A stretch of DNA of 48,911 nucleotides from Lachnospiraceae bacterium (GCA_021203305.1 JAJQBK010000055.1:1-48911), one strand, 5' to 3'; shown: positions 29,395 to 38,503, counted from the first letter of the stretch. Notes: generated from the sequence alone by a model not told the origin. A program made the numbers and translations.

Positions 29395-30423
29395 ATGGCC
29401 GAAAAAACAGTCATCTATTATTACTCCGGTTCCGGAAACAGCCTCTCTGTGGCAAAGCACATAGGCGAGGCGCTGGGAAATACAACGCTTTTATCCATCT
29501 ACACCCTGCGGGATGACCCACAGGTTCTGGCAGACTACGCCAGAATTGGTATTGTGACCGCTACCTGGTTTGTCCGTCCGCCGAGAGTGGTAAAGGAGGT
29601 ATGTGAAAAACTCCGCTGCACCAGACAGCAGAAGATCTTTATCCTTGCCACCTGCGGTGGATATGACGGCTATGTCTGCATTGACCTGAAAGCGATCCTG
29701 CAGCCGAAAACAGACTTTGCTGTGCAGACCTTTATGTTACCCATGCCGCCCAATCACATTGTGGGTTTTTCCCCCATGCCGGACTGGATCAATCGTATCT
29801 ACCTGAACCATGAAGCCAAAGCTTCTGTTAGAATCGCAGAGAAAATCCGGTCGGACGCGCCCACCAAAAACCGGAAGGGCATTAACCGCAAGGCGCTTAC
29901 GTGGGCATCGGCGACTTTCAATATGCGTTTATTGGGAGTGGATCGGGACTCTGTTGAAGGCGGCTTCTATACTTCCGATGTCTGTACAAAGTGCGGCGTC
30001 TGTGAGAAACTCTGTAAAAACGGCAACATTCATTTGACAGAAGACGGTCCGGTCTGGGGTCACGACTGCCAGCAGTGCATGGCCTGCATCATGTGGTGTC
30101 CAAACAGGGCCATTCAGCATCCTAATGTACCGGAGAGGCGCAGACGCTATCAAAATCCGAACGTCACCCTGAATGATATGATGCAATCGGAATTCCATGT
30201 GGATGAACCATGTGTGAAAGAAAGTAGGCGAAACAGCATGTGTAAGATCTGTAAGATGGACGAAGAGGAACTCAGAAAGTTCAAGAAGGAACACAGTACG
30301 TTTATCGCGGTGGGCACAACACTTATTATTGTCGGTATTGCTGCCGGGCTGTGGAAGGTGATGAGGAAATGCTGTTGCGGTGGGAAGAAAAACTGCTGTG
30401 GCAGTGGAGCGGATGAAGCGTAG
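29395..30423 (+). CDS. Long EFR1-type flavodoxin/ferredoxin protein with membrane tail
   Basis: 342 aa (GGAGGTG before the ATG). The flavodoxin-like part has YYSGSGNSLSVA (9-20). The ferredoxin part has C197, C200, C203, C207 and C225, C228, C231, C235. An unusual extension follows: CKICK (about 283-287), a charged helix EEELRKFKKEHS, a transmembrane helix (about 302-322) and a Cys-rich end (CCCGG...NCC). The extension should anchor it to the membrane and may bind metal. The same extension exists alone at 13907-14092. Only ~30% similar by eye to the 253-aa EFR1 pair. Confidence 0.85.
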   Translation: MAEKTVIYYYSGSGNSLSVAKHIGEALGNTTLLSIYTLRDDPQVLADYARIGIVTATWFVRPPRVVKEVCEKLRCTRQQKIFILATCGGYDGYVCIDLKAILQPKTDFAVQTFMLPMPPNHIVGFSPMPDWINRIYLNHEAKASVRIAEKIRSDAPTKNRKGINRKALTWASATFNMRLLGVDRDSVEGGFYTSDVCTKCGVCEKLCKNGNIHLTEDGPVWGHDCQQCMACIMWCPNRAIQHPNVPERRRRYQNPNVTLNDMMQSEFHVDEPCVKESRRNSMCKICKMDEEELRKFKKEHSTFIAVGTTLIIVGIAAGLWKVMRKCCCGGKKNCCGSGADEA

Positions 30424-30477
30424 GGCTGGCTGATCTGCTGGGAAATACAGAAAAACGTGAAATGATATTCTAAAAAA

Positions 30478-30533
30478 GGACCTCTGCAGGGAGATTTCCG
30501 GGAACTGTTCCGGATTTCCACAGAGGTCTTTTT
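30478..30533. terminator. Bidirectional terminator between EFR1 (long) and SDR copy 2
   Basis: GACCTCTG and CAGAGGTC form the outer stem, enclosing a GGAgATTTCC / GGATTTCC-type inner pairing, with A run before and TTTTT after. Confidence 0.82.
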
Positions 30534-30545
30534 ACAATTCATTTT

Positions 30546-31457
30546 TTAATCATCCAGATAATGAAGCCCCGTCAGTTCTTCTGAGACTTCCCAGAGTCTT
30601 CGCGCGGTCTCCAGATTGTGGGAAGCTTTATTGGATGAAACCACATCCGGCATTCGGTCCTTTGAAGGCCCGAAATACTCGCCTCCCCTGACCGATTGAT
30701 CTGTGGCCGCGCGGATGAGCGGCATCGCGCCGTATATAGTGGGCTTTAAGGTATAGGAAAGCAGGGTTAACAGCTTTCTGGAAACATCGTTTTTCGCTTG
30801 TGCAGGCATGATATTTGTCTGTGCAAATCCGGGATGCGCGGCGAGCGCGATTGTGGATTTCCCTGCCGCAGTCAGGCGGCGCTGCATCTCATAAGCAAAC
30901 AGAAGCATCTCCATTTTGGAGCGTCCATATGCCCGCCAGCTGCCGTACCCTTTCCTGTTTTTATAATAAAGATTGTCGAAATTGATTTTATTTCCCAAAA
31001 AGTAGGCCAGACTGCTGACACAGACCACCCTTGCCCCAGGTGTCGCTTCCAGCAAATAAAACAGCCTTGCGGTCAGTGCGAAATGTCCGAGATAGTTTGT
31101 GGCGAAATGATTTTCAAACCCGTCAACCGTCTCGGAATAAGGAGCGGCCATGATTCCCGCGTTGTTGACGAGGCTGTCAAGCCTTTCGTATTTTTCGAGG
31201 AATGCATCTGCAAAATCAGCGACACTTTTCTGGCTGGCAAGATCTAAAATCATGGCATCCAGATCAGCATCCGGAACTTCATCCATAATCTTTTTTCTGG
31301 CGGCGTCCGCTTTCTGTGGATTCCGGCAGGCCATGATAACTTTTGCCCCTTTACGGGCTAGCTCCTTTGTCGTTTCAAAACCAAGGCCGCTGTTGGCTCC
31401 GGTCACAATCATTACCTTGCCGGAAAGATCAGGTATATCATTCAAAGACCAGCTCAT
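30546..31457 (-). CDS. Short-chain dehydrogenase/reductase, copy 2
   Basis: 303 aa from the ATG at 31457 with AAAGGAG upstream. It is almost identical to the SDR at 14077, with the same TGANSGLG, NNAGIM and YGRSK motifs. Differences include VQSNKASH versus VSSNKASH and RRLSSAGKSTIT versus RRLTAAGKSTIA. Both copies face an EFR1 C-terminal tail on the opposite strand and use the same promoter type. A quinone, aldehyde or lipid substrate is possible but not indicated. Confidence 0.9.
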   Translation of the reverse strand: MSWSLNDIPDLSGKVMIVTGANSGLGFETTKELARKGAKVIMACRNPQKADAARKKIMDEVPDADLDAMILDLASQKSVADFADAFLEKYERLDSLVNNAGIMAAPYSETVDGFENHFATNYLGHFALTARLFYLLEATPGARVVCVSSLAYFLGNKINFDNLYYKNRKGYGSWRAYGRSKMEMLLFAYEMQRRLTAAGKSTIALAAHPGFAQTNIMPAQAKNDVSRKLLTLLSYTLKPTIYGAMPLIRAATDQSVRGGEYFGPSKDRMPDVVSSNKASHNLETARRLWEVSEELTGLHYLDD

Positions 31458-31558
31458 AACGCTCCTTTCGGCAACGGGCACTATTTTAATAAACCATGAT
31501 GATGTCGTTTTCTGAATGGCGCTGTTTCCTGTTTCAGTGCCATTCTGTAAATCACCAT

Positions 31559-31588
31559 ATTATATCATTTTTACACGGCGATCATCAA
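31559..31588 (-). promoter_or_regulatory. Promoter of SDR copy 2 (shared promoter family, copy C)
   Basis: Minus-strand TTGATG (31588-31583), 18 bp, TGA-TATAAT (31564-31559), with ATCGTTGG just upstream. Confidence 0.7.
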
Positions 31589-31662
31589 CCAACGATTTTT
31601 TCATATGTGTTGTACGATTCAAAGGAAATACCGGAAATTATATAACATGAAAAGCCGGCATA

Positions 31663-31735
31663 TGCTTAATTTCAGAAATAATATTCAACTGCGAAACCTG
31701 TCACCGGCAGCTTTATTCGTATACTAAGGCAAAGT
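31663..31735 (+). repeat. Partial third copy of the EFR1 upstream element
   Basis: Contains ATTCAACTGCGAAACCTG, the CTGTCACCGGCAG hairpin and TACTAAGGCAAA, all matching the element before EFR1 copies 1 and 2 (about 15420-15500 and 41165-41235). No EFR1 gene follows; it ends in the 3' flank of the kinase-like gene. Confidence 0.6.
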
Positions 31736-31749
31736 CTGTATACCGGTTC

Positions 31750-32367
31750 CTAGTTCATCTCACATAAAGAATAGATGATCCTGACGCAGTTTTCGAAGCC
31801 AAACGTGCCACTGTTCAACAAAATGTCATAATTCTTTCGGTCGCCCCAGTCCTTGTCGGTGAACATACTGTAATGACGGGCGCGCTCTTTGTCGGAACGG
31901 GCGATTTCGCTTCGCGCAGTTGTTTCCGACATTCCATATTCCTTCACACTGTGTTCAATGCGTTTTTCCATATCCGAATAGATAAAGACGCGAAGGACAT
32001 CATTCCGATCTCTGAGGATGTAGTCCGCGCACCTGCCTACAATGACGCAGCTGCCGGCATTCGCGTAATTTCTGATAATTTCCTGTTGCGCGCAGAAAAC
32101 CTGTGTGGTTAAAGGAAGAGGCTGCCCGCTGGCTTCTTCCAGCATACCATAGCCATAGCTGGTTCCCATGGCCAGGTTGTAGAGAAAGCTGTTGGTGATT
32201 TTCTGATCTGACTTTTCGATGTACTCCGAAGGAACCCCGGATAGTTTAGCGGCTTCGTCAATTAATTCTCTGTCGTAATAGGGAATGTTTTTGCGCTCCG
32301 CTACCAGCTTTCCAATCGTGCGGCCTCCGCTGCCCAGTTCCCGGCTGATTGTGATAATACTTTTCAT
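31750..32367 (-). CDS. Cytidylate kinase-like family protein
   Basis: 205 aa. ITISRELGSGGRTIGKLVAE (6-25) is the P-loop start of the cytidylate_kin2 group, YYDRELIDEAAK (30-41) follows, and VIVGRCADYIL (about 107-117) with R-D and ARHYSMFTDKDWGDRKNYDILLNS completes the pattern. These are nucleotide-kinase-fold proteins of uncertain substrate, common in gut Clostridia. GGAAGGGAG precedes the ATG. It is a single gene with its own promoter. Confidence 0.88.
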   Translation of the reverse strand: MKSIITISRELGSGGRTIGKLVAERKNIPYYDRELIDEAAKLSGVPSEYIEKSDQKITNSFLYNLAMGTSYGYGMLEEASGQPLPLTTQVFCAQQEIIRNYANAGSCVIVGRCADYILRDRNDVLRVFIYSDMEKRIEHSVKEYGMSETTARSEIARSDKERARHYSMFTDKDWGDRKNYDILLNSGTFGFENCVRIIYSLCEMN

Positions 32368-32402
32368 GTGAAATCTCCCTTCCGGCCTTTTGTGATACTC
32401 TT

Positions 32403-32431
32403 ATACTATCATCGAACAGGTTTCGTTACAA
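32403..32431 (-). promoter_or_regulatory. Promoter of the cytidylate kinase-like gene
   Basis: Minus-strand TTGTAA (32431-32426), 17 bp, TAGTAT (32408-32403). Confidence 0.5.
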
Positions 32432-32499
32432 CAACACCATGGTCCAGATTGTCGCATTAAATTCTGAAATTTTGATGAAAGTTGTTCTTTACCTGTATC

Positions 32500-33060
32500 T
32501 TATCCATTGCCCCTCATCTCCGGCAGGTACCAGCTGTCGAACATTTTCCGGATGATATCAAGCAGATCTTCATCTGACAGAGCGTTCTGGCTTTGCAGAT
32601 TGATGGTAATCGCGTAAAAGATCCCGAAAAAATAGATATCCCGGATGACTTTTTCCTTTGGTGTGTCGTTCTCCTTCCGATATAGGGTATCAGTCGCATT
32701 TTCGGAGATTCTCCTTAAAAAATGCGCGCGGTTTTCCTCCGATAAAAGTATGGATATTCGCTCTTTATTCTCGTGGAAGCATTCAATGATTGTCCTGAAA
32801 AACTGGCTCTCGTTGAGTTGTCCTCCCACACTCTGTTTTTCAATTGTCTTACGTGTGTTTTCAAGAAGTTCATTTTCACTGTATTCGATCAGAGCATAGA
32901 CGTCTTCAAAATAGCGGTAAAAGGTTGTGCGGTTGTATCCGGCGAGGTCCGTGATTTCATGGATGGTAATCTGGCTGATTTTCTTTTTTCCGGCAAGCTG
33001 AAAGAAGGCTGACACAAAGGCCTCCCGTGTCGCGTCGGTCACTTTTGGATGCTTATTCAT
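32500..33060 (-). CDS. TetR-family regulator divergent from the radical SAM operon
   Basis: 186 aa. HTH (about 8-58): REAFVSAFFQLAGKKKISQITIHEITDLAGYNRTTFYRYFED, a standard TetR recognition pattern. The C-terminal domain resembles TetR_C_7-like clostridial regulators. AAAGGAGG precedes the ATG. The gap to the radical SAM gene contains three 12-bp palindromes of one type, so it most likely represses itself and the radical SAM/ABC run. Confidence 0.9.
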   Translation of the reverse strand: MNKHPKVTDATREAFVSAFFQLAGKKKISQITIHEITDLAGYNRTTFYRYFEDVYALIEYSENELLENTRKTIEKQSVGGQLNESQFFRTIIECFHENKERISILLSEENRAHFLRRISENATDTLYRKENDTPKEKVIRDIYFFGIFYAITINLQSQNALSDEDLLDIIRKMFDSWYLPEMRGNG

Positions 33061-33154
33061 TGCGTATTTCTTCCTCCTTTTTTTGAATCATGAATGGCTG
33101 TAACCGGACTGCATCCTGTGTTTTGGATACTCCGGTTTCCAGAAACGTAGTCTA

Positions 33155-33268
33155 CAACAGCTGTCGCAAAAATACAAGAGGCCGGTTTTGAAAATGCGAC
33201 AAATGTCGGAAATTGTGGCTTGATGAATGAAATTCGCGGTGTTACCATACGTTTCGCAACAGATGTTG
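33155..33268. promoter_or_regulatory. Three 12-bp palindromes, candidate TetR operators
   Basis: CAACAGCTGTCG (33155-33166), CGACAAATGTCG (33197-33208) and CAACAGATGTTG (33257-33268) fit CRACA-NN-TGTYG. The third lies just downstream of the radical SAM -10. Confidence 0.68.
33220..33248 (+). promoter_or_regulatory. Promoter of the radical SAM/ABC exporter operon
   Basis: TTGATG (33220-33225), 17 bp, TACCAT (33243-33248). It lies between the second and third palindromes. Confidence 0.5.
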
Positions 33269-33289
33269 TGCAAAAGAGGAGGAAACATT

Positions 33290-34666
33290 ATGAAACTGAC
33301 AGAAAAAGCAAAAACAAGTGTAACGGAAACAGTGGTGAAGCAGGCGCTCGGATATCTGGAAAAGGATCCGGAGACGAACATTCCGAAGCTGATGGCGTTG
33401 GTAGATAAATATACACCAAAGGATTGGTATGCGGGACAAAGGGAAGCAATCCGGAACGCGATACAGGATAAGGACAGCAACTGGTACCGCCTGATCATGC
33501 GGTTTTATCAGATGGATCCGCAAGTTCGCAGAACGTTTTTTGAGAACTTCATCATCAATGCCAGTCTGGAAGGAGGCAAAAGGCAGGAGGAGAACATGAG
33601 GGAAAATCACTGCAATTCCCCCTGGGCAATCCTGCTGGACCCGACCAGTTCATGCAATCTGAAATGTACCGGCTGCTGGGCGGCGGAATACGGACATGAA
33701 CTGAACCTGACGCTGGAGGAGATTGATTCCATCATTCGCCAGGGCAGGGAAATCGGTGTATACATGTACATCTATACAGGCGGCGAGCCGACTGTGCGGA
33801 AAAAGGACATCATCAAACTCTGCGAGATGCATCCGGACTGCGAATTTCTGGCGTTTACAAACGGTACGCTCTTCGATGAGGCCTTCTGTGATGAAATCCT
33901 GCGGGTGAAGAATTTTGTGCCGGCGTTCAGCCTGGAAGGTTCAGAGGAGGCAAACGACAGCCGCCGCGGCAAGGGAAGCTATGCGAAAGTGATGCACGCC
34001 ATGCAGCTATTGAACGAACGCGGACTCCCCTTTGGCGTTTCTACCTGCTATACTTCGGCAAACATCGAAAGTGTGAGCAGTGAAGAATACTTTGACAAAC
34101 TGGTGGACTGCGGAGCGTTGTTTGCGTGGTTTTTCCACTATATGCCGGTTGGGAATGACGCGTCCGCTGACCTTTTACCGACGCCCGCTCAGCGTAAAGA
34201 AATGTATCAGCAGATTCGGAAATTCCGCAAGACAAAGCCGATCTTTACCATGGATTTCCAGAACGACGCGGAGTATGTGCATGGCTGTATTGCCGGAGGA
34301 AGATATTATCTCCACATCAACGCGAAGGGAGATGTGGAGCCGTGTGTATTTATCCATTATTCCAACTGCAATATCCGCAATACGACGCTGAAGGAGGCTC
34401 TGAAGAGCCCACTGTTTCAGGCGTATCACGATCAGCAGCCGTTTAATGAAAACATGATGCGCCCATGTCCGATGCTGGAGAATCCGGAATGTCTGCGCGC
34501 AATGGCAAAAGAGACCGGGGCGGTGAATACGGACTATCAGAGTCCGGAGGATGTAGACGCTTTGTGCGATAAGGCAACGCCTTACGCAAATGCCTGGAAA
34601 GAGACGGCGGATGAACTCTGGGCAGCGGATCCGAAGAGCCGGGAGTATAAGGAAAGAAAAAGGTAA
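33290..34666 (+). CDS. Radical SAM protein
   Basis: 458 aa from the ATG at 33290 (GAGGAGG upstream); a longer in-frame reading from 33227 crosses the operator and is rejected. SCNLKCTGC supplies the CxxxCxxC cluster ligands (C122, C126, C129). YTGGEPTVRKKDI is the GGEP SAM-binding motif. FSLEG and GYYLHINAKGDVEPCVFIHYSNCNIRN-like segments carry extra Cys (GCIAGG, EPCVF, PCPML, PECL) compatible with a SPASM-like auxiliary cluster. A ~100-residue N-terminal helical domain precedes the barrel. Substrate unknown. Genes for an ABC exporter follow, so a modified exported product is possible, but no precursor peptide was found. Confidence 0.85.
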   Translation: MKLTEKAKTSVTETVVKQALGYLEKDPETNIPKLMALVDKYTPKDWYAGQREAIRNAIQDKDSNWYRLIMRFYQMDPQVRRTFFENFIINASLEGGKRQEENMRENHCNSPWAILLDPTSSCNLKCTGCWAAEYGHELNLTLEEIDSIIRQGREIGVYMYIYTGGEPTVRKKDIIKLCEMHPDCEFLAFTNGTLFDEAFCDEILRVKNFVPAFSLEGSEEANDSRRGKGSYAKVMHAMQLLNERGLPFGVSTCYTSANIESVSSEEYFDKLVDCGALFAWFFHYMPVGNDASADLLPTPAQRKEMYQQIRKFRKTKPIFTMDFQNDAEYVHGCIAGGRYYLHINAKGDVEPCVFIHYSNCNIRNTTLKEALKSPLFQAYHDQQPFNENMMRPCPMLENPECLRAMAKETGAVNTDYQSPEDVDALCDKATPYANAWKETADELWAADPKSREYKERKR

Positions 34667-34729
34667 TGGGTGAAAACTGTAAGACGGTTTGAATGAATTG
34701 TGATTTGAAATAAGATTGGAGGGATTTGC

Positions 34730-36523
34730 ATGTTTCATATTTTCAGCAACATGAAGACCAGGGACAGGTGGCTGGCGCTTTTGTGCGTGCTGCTGGTCTG
34801 CGGTCAGGTATATTTTGATTTACGTCTGCCGGATTACACGGCGGAGATTACAGTGTTAATCAGCAGTGAGGTCACGGAGCTGTCACAGTATTATGATGCA
34901 GGCGCCAGAATGCTGGGCTGTGCGCTTTGCAGCGCTCTGATGACCGTGATTGTGGGATATCTGGCGGCCATGATCGCGTCGGATTTTTCCTTTGACGTAC
35001 GTGCGAAGGTGTTTCAGAAGGTTTCCGCGATGGGAAGCGGGGAAATCAAGAAGTTTTCCACCGCCAGCCTGATTACCCGTACTACCAACGATATCACACA
35101 GATTCAGATGATCATCGCCATGGGCCTGCAGATGATGCTGCGCGCCCCGATCATGGCTGTCTGGGCGATTATCAAGATTGTGGGAAAGAGCTGGCAGCTG
35201 TCCACGGTGGTGGCCGCGGCGGTCGTCATCATCGTCGGCTCGATGATTGTCCTGTTGGGCATCATGATTCCGAAATTCCGCATTGTCCAGAAACAGATCG
35301 ATGACGTGAACCGGATCACGGAGGAAAATTTAAACGGCATCCGTGTCGTCCGTGCGTTTAACGCGGAGAAATATCAGGAGGATAAATTTGAGAAGGCAAA
35401 CATGAGCCTGATGAAGACGCAGCTGTTCACCGGCCGCGGTATGGCGGTTCTTTCTCCGATTATGATGTTTGTACAGAGCTGCGTCAGCGTTGGTGTCTAT
35501 TATGTTGGAGCCTGGCTGATCAATAACATCGAAGTACCGCTTACCGGGACGGCGGCGGAAATCGCGGCGGCAATCTCAGATCGTTCCATCATGCTGGGCG
35601 ACGTGGTTTCCTTCAGTTCCTATGGACTTTATGTCATTATGTCCTTTGTGATGCTTTTAATGATTTTCATGATGCTGCCCCGTGCGCAGGTTTCCGCAGC
35701 CCGTATCAATGAAGTGATCGACAGTGATATCGCTGTCAGGGAAGGGACGGAAACAACTTCTGAAAAGTCCGGCTGCATCGAGTTTCAGGACGTGTCGTTC
35801 CGCTATCCGGACGCTTCTGAGGACTGCCTGAAGCACATTTCCTTCTCGGCAAAGAAGGGAGAGACGGTCGCTTTTATTGGCGCCACCGGATCCGGAAAAT
35901 CCACGCTGGCTGGGCTGGCTGCCAGATTGTATGACGTCACGTCAGGTAAGGTTCTGCTGGACGGCAAGGACGTCTCAACCTACAGCTTTGACACGCTCTA
36001 CAGCAAGATCGGATATATCCCGCAGAAAACAACGCTGTTTGCGGACACTGTGAAGGGAAATGTCAGATTCGGAAAAGGAAAGCAGAAGGTGACCGATGCC
36101 GATGTGGAAAATGCGCTGGATATCGCGCAGGCCGATTTTGTAAAAACCATGGATAATGGCGAGGAAAGCTGGATCGTGCAGGGCGGCAGCAATGTATCCG
36201 GCGGTCAGAAGCAGAGACTCGCGATTGCGAGAGCTGTCGCGCGCAAGCCTGAGATTTTGATCTTCGATGATTCCTTCTCTGCTCTGGACTACAAGACAGA
36301 CCAGACTCTGCGTAAGAGGATTAAAAAGGACCTGAAGGGAACGACCTGCCTGATCGTGGCGCAGAGGATCGGAACCATCCGCAACGCAGATCGGATTGTG
36401 GTGCTGGATAACGGTGAAGTTGCCGGTATCGGGACCCACGAGGAACTGATGAAAAAATGTCCGGTTTACCAGCAGATCGCCCTGTCCCAGCTCTCCGCGG
36501 ATGAGCTGGCGGCGAACGCATAA
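34730..36523 (+). CDS. ABC exporter, fused membrane/ATPase half with degenerate NBD
   Basis: 597 aa: type IV ABC transmembrane domain (about 1-320, six helices) and ATPase domain (about 348-580). Walker A GATGSGKS (384-391), signature VSGGQKQ (489-495), Walker B ILIFDDSFSALD. The catalytic Glu after Walker B is Asp (D514) and the H-loop reads AQR, not AHR, so this subunit carries the non-catalytic site of a heterodimer, as in TM287/288-type exporters. It is 63 nt after the radical SAM gene and 18 nt before its partner. Confidence 0.93.
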   Translation: MFHIFSNMKTRDRWLALLCVLLVCGQVYFDLRLPDYTAEITVLISSEVTELSQYYDAGARMLGCALCSALMTVIVGYLAAMIASDFSFDVRAKVFQKVSAMGSGEIKKFSTASLITRTTNDITQIQMIIAMGLQMMLRAPIMAVWAIIKIVGKSWQLSTVVAAAVVIIVGSMIVLLGIMIPKFRIVQKQIDDVNRITEENLNGIRVVRAFNAEKYQEDKFEKANMSLMKTQLFTGRGMAVLSPIMMFVQSCVSVGVYYVGAWLINNIEVPLTGTAAEIAAAISDRSIMLGDVVSFSSYGLYVIMSFVMLLMIFMMLPRAQVSAARINEVIDSDIAVREGTETTSEKSGCIEFQDVSFRYPDASEDCLKHISFSAKKGETVAFIGATGSGKSTLAGLAARLYDVTSGKVLLDGKDVSTYSFDTLYSKIGYIPQKTTLFADTVKGNVRFGKGKQKVTDADVENALDIAQADFVKTMDNGEESWIVQGGSNVSGGQKQRLAIARAVARKPEILIFDDSFSALDYKTDQTLRKRIKKDLKGTTCLIVAQRIGTIRNADRIVVLDNGEVAGIGTHEELMKKCPVYQQIALSQLSADELAANA

Positions 36524-36541
36524 GCAGGAGGTGATTGTATT

Positions 36542-38392
36542 ATGCCAGAATCAAATAATATGAACAGACCGTCCGCTCAGGGAAGAGCGCCGATGGGGAG
36601 AGGTCCCATGGGCCGCGGAATGGGCGGTGGAGGAAAAGCAAAGGACATGAAGGGCGCAATCAAAAGCCTGATGTCCTATATCAGCAGCCAATTGGGGATT
36701 GTGATATTCGCCCTGATTCTCGCGGCAGCCGGAGCAGTCTTTACGATTATCGGTCCGGATCAGTTAAGCCGGATAACCGATTATTTGTATGATGGTCTTT
36801 CCAGTGAAATCGACATGGATGGCATTCGCAGTGTAGCGCTTTTGCTGGTCGGCATTTATCTGGCGAGCGCGGTCTGCAGCTTTGTTCAGCATTATATCAT
36901 GCAGACCGTGACCCAGAGAACTGCCAAAAGGCTCCGCGGGGATATCAGCGCCAAGATCAACCGTCTGCCGTTAAAATATTTTAACGGCAACGCGGCAGGA
37001 GATGTGCTTTCCCGCATGACCAATGATGTGGATATGATCGGGCAGGCCATGTCCAACAGCCTGTCAAACCTGGTCACGGCAGTGGCGCAGTTTATCGGCT
37101 GCCTGATTATGATGTACTATACCAACTGGATTATGGCGACGACCACTGTCCTGGCAACGCTCATCGGCCTTGTGCTGATGGTGGTGATCATGAGCCGCTC
37201 CCAGAAATATTTTACGGCCAGACAAGAAAGTCTCGGCAACCTGAACGGGTATATCGAGGAAATGTATAACGGACACGATGTGATCCGTATCCTGAACGCG
37301 GAGGATGAGGTCAATGAGAAATTTACCTCGCTGAATACAGCAGTGAAAAACGCCAACTTCCGTTCGCAGTTTTTATCCGGCCTGATGCAGCCGCTGATGA
37401 CGTTTGTCGGAAACCTCGGTTATGTGGCGGTCTGTGTAGTGGGCGCTTCACAGATCATAGACGGAAACATTACGTTTGGCGTGATTACTGCGTTTCTGAT
37501 TTACACCCGTCTGTTTGAGTCGCCTCTGCGCCAGATTTCCCAGGCCATGACTCAGGTGCAGTCCTGCGCGGCGGCTTCTGAGCGTGTGTTTGAGTTCCTC
37601 GCGGAGGAGGAAATGGAGGATGAATCCGCCAAGACACAGAGAATTGACCATGTGCGCGGGGAGGTCGAATTCCGGCATGTGAAGTTTGCCTATCCGAGCG
37701 CGCCTGAGAAGGAGATCATCCATGATTTCAGCGTGAAGGTAAAACCGGGCCAGAAAGTTGCCATTGTAGGACCTACGGGCGCCGGCAAGACCACGATGGT
37801 TAATCTGCTGATGCGCTTCTTTGAACCCACCGGCGGAAGCATCCTGATCGACGGTGTACCTACTGAAAATATCCCGCGCGGCAATGTGCACAGCCAGTTT
37901 GGCATGGTGCTGCAGGATACCTGGCTGTTTGAGGGAACCGTAAGAGAAAACCTTCTGTATAACACGGAGGGGGTGACGGATGAAGAGATGATCCGGGCCT
38001 GCAAGGCCTGCGGCATCCATAATTTCATCCAGGCGCTGCCGCAGGGATATGATTCCGTATTGCGTGATAATACGGCCATCTCCGCCGGCCAGAAACAGCT
38101 GATGACCATTGCCAGGGCTATGATTCAGAACAGCCCGATGCTGATCCTCGATGAGGCGACTTCCAGCGTGGATACCCGAACAGAAATCCTGACGCAGCAG
38201 GCCATGGACAAGCTGACCGACAAACGCACCAGCTTTGTGATCGCCCATCGGCTTTCCACCATCAAAAATGCGGATATTATCCTGGTAATGCGGAACGGCG
38301 ATATTGTGGAACAGGGTAACCATGAGGAGCTGCTGAAACTGAACGGTTTCTACGCGGAGCTGTACAACAGCCAGTTTGAGCAGGCGTCTTAA
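36542..38392 (+). CDS. ABC exporter, fused membrane/ATPase half with canonical NBD
   Basis: 616 aa. A Gly/Met/Arg-rich N-terminal tail (RAPMGRGPMGRGMGGGGK, about 15-32), common in clostridial exporters of this type, precedes six transmembrane helices (to about 325) and the ATPase domain. Walker A GPTGAGKT (410-417), Walker B LILDEATSSVD with catalytic Glu, and IAHRLST H-loop are intact, but the signature is ISAGQKQ instead of SGGQ. Together with the preceding subunit it forms one competent and one degenerate ATP site. Substrate may be a drug, lipid or peptide. AGGAGGTG precedes the ATG. Confidence 0.93.
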   Translation: MPESNNMNRPSAQGRAPMGRGPMGRGMGGGGKAKDMKGAIKSLMSYISSQLGIVIFALILAAAGAVFTIIGPDQLSRITDYLYDGLSSEIDMDGIRSVALLLVGIYLASAVCSFVQHYIMQTVTQRTAKRLRGDISAKINRLPLKYFNGNAAGDVLSRMTNDVDMIGQAMSNSLSNLVTAVAQFIGCLIMMYYTNWIMATTTVLATLIGLVLMVVIMSRSQKYFTARQESLGNLNGYIEEMYNGHDVIRILNAEDEVNEKFTSLNTAVKNANFRSQFLSGLMQPLMTFVGNLGYVAVCVVGASQIIDGNITFGVITAFLIYTRLFESPLRQISQAMTQVQSCAAASERVFEFLAEEEMEDESAKTQRIDHVRGEVEFRHVKFAYPSAPEKEIIHDFSVKVKPGQKVAIVGPTGAGKTTMVNLLMRFFEPTGGSILIDGVPTENIPRGNVHSQFGMVLQDTWLFEGTVRENLLYNTEGVTDEEMIRACKACGIHNFIQALPQGYDSVLRDNTAISAGQKQLMTIARAMIQNSPMLILDEATSSVDTRTEILTQQAMDKLTDKRTSFVIAHRLSTIKNADIILVMRNGDIVEQGNHEELLKLNGFYAELYNSQFEQAS

Positions 38393-38417
38393 AAAGGAAA
38401 GTAAAAGAACGCACTTC

Positions 38418-38456
38418 ATCCGGTTTTGCACTAAAATACAGCCTGTAAAACCGGAT
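38418..38456. repeat. Inverted repeat in the ABC-HEAT gap
   Basis: ATCCGGTTTT (38418-38427) and AAAACCGGAT (38447-38456), perfect 10-bp arms, 19-nt loop, no T run. More likely an RNA processing or stability hairpin than a terminator. Confidence 0.6.
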
Positions 38457-38503
38457 TCGAAGATAAACAGAAGGAGTAAAACAAAAGAAAGGATGGCAAA
38501 AAA

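Noticed and set aside
33227-33289. Upstream start for the radical SAM protein at 33227
   Set aside because: It would place the start over the promoter and operator palindromes, while the ATG at 33290 has a strong GAGGAGG.
33290-34729. RiPP cluster with a precursor peptide next to the radical SAM gene
   Set aside because: I examined the gaps at 34667-34729 and 33061-33289 and saw no short peptide with leader-like features; the exporter lacks a C39 peptidase domain.
37448-38431. 327-codon minus-strand frame opposite the second ABC gene
   Set aside because: Antisense shadow; composition mirrors the ABC ATPase codons.
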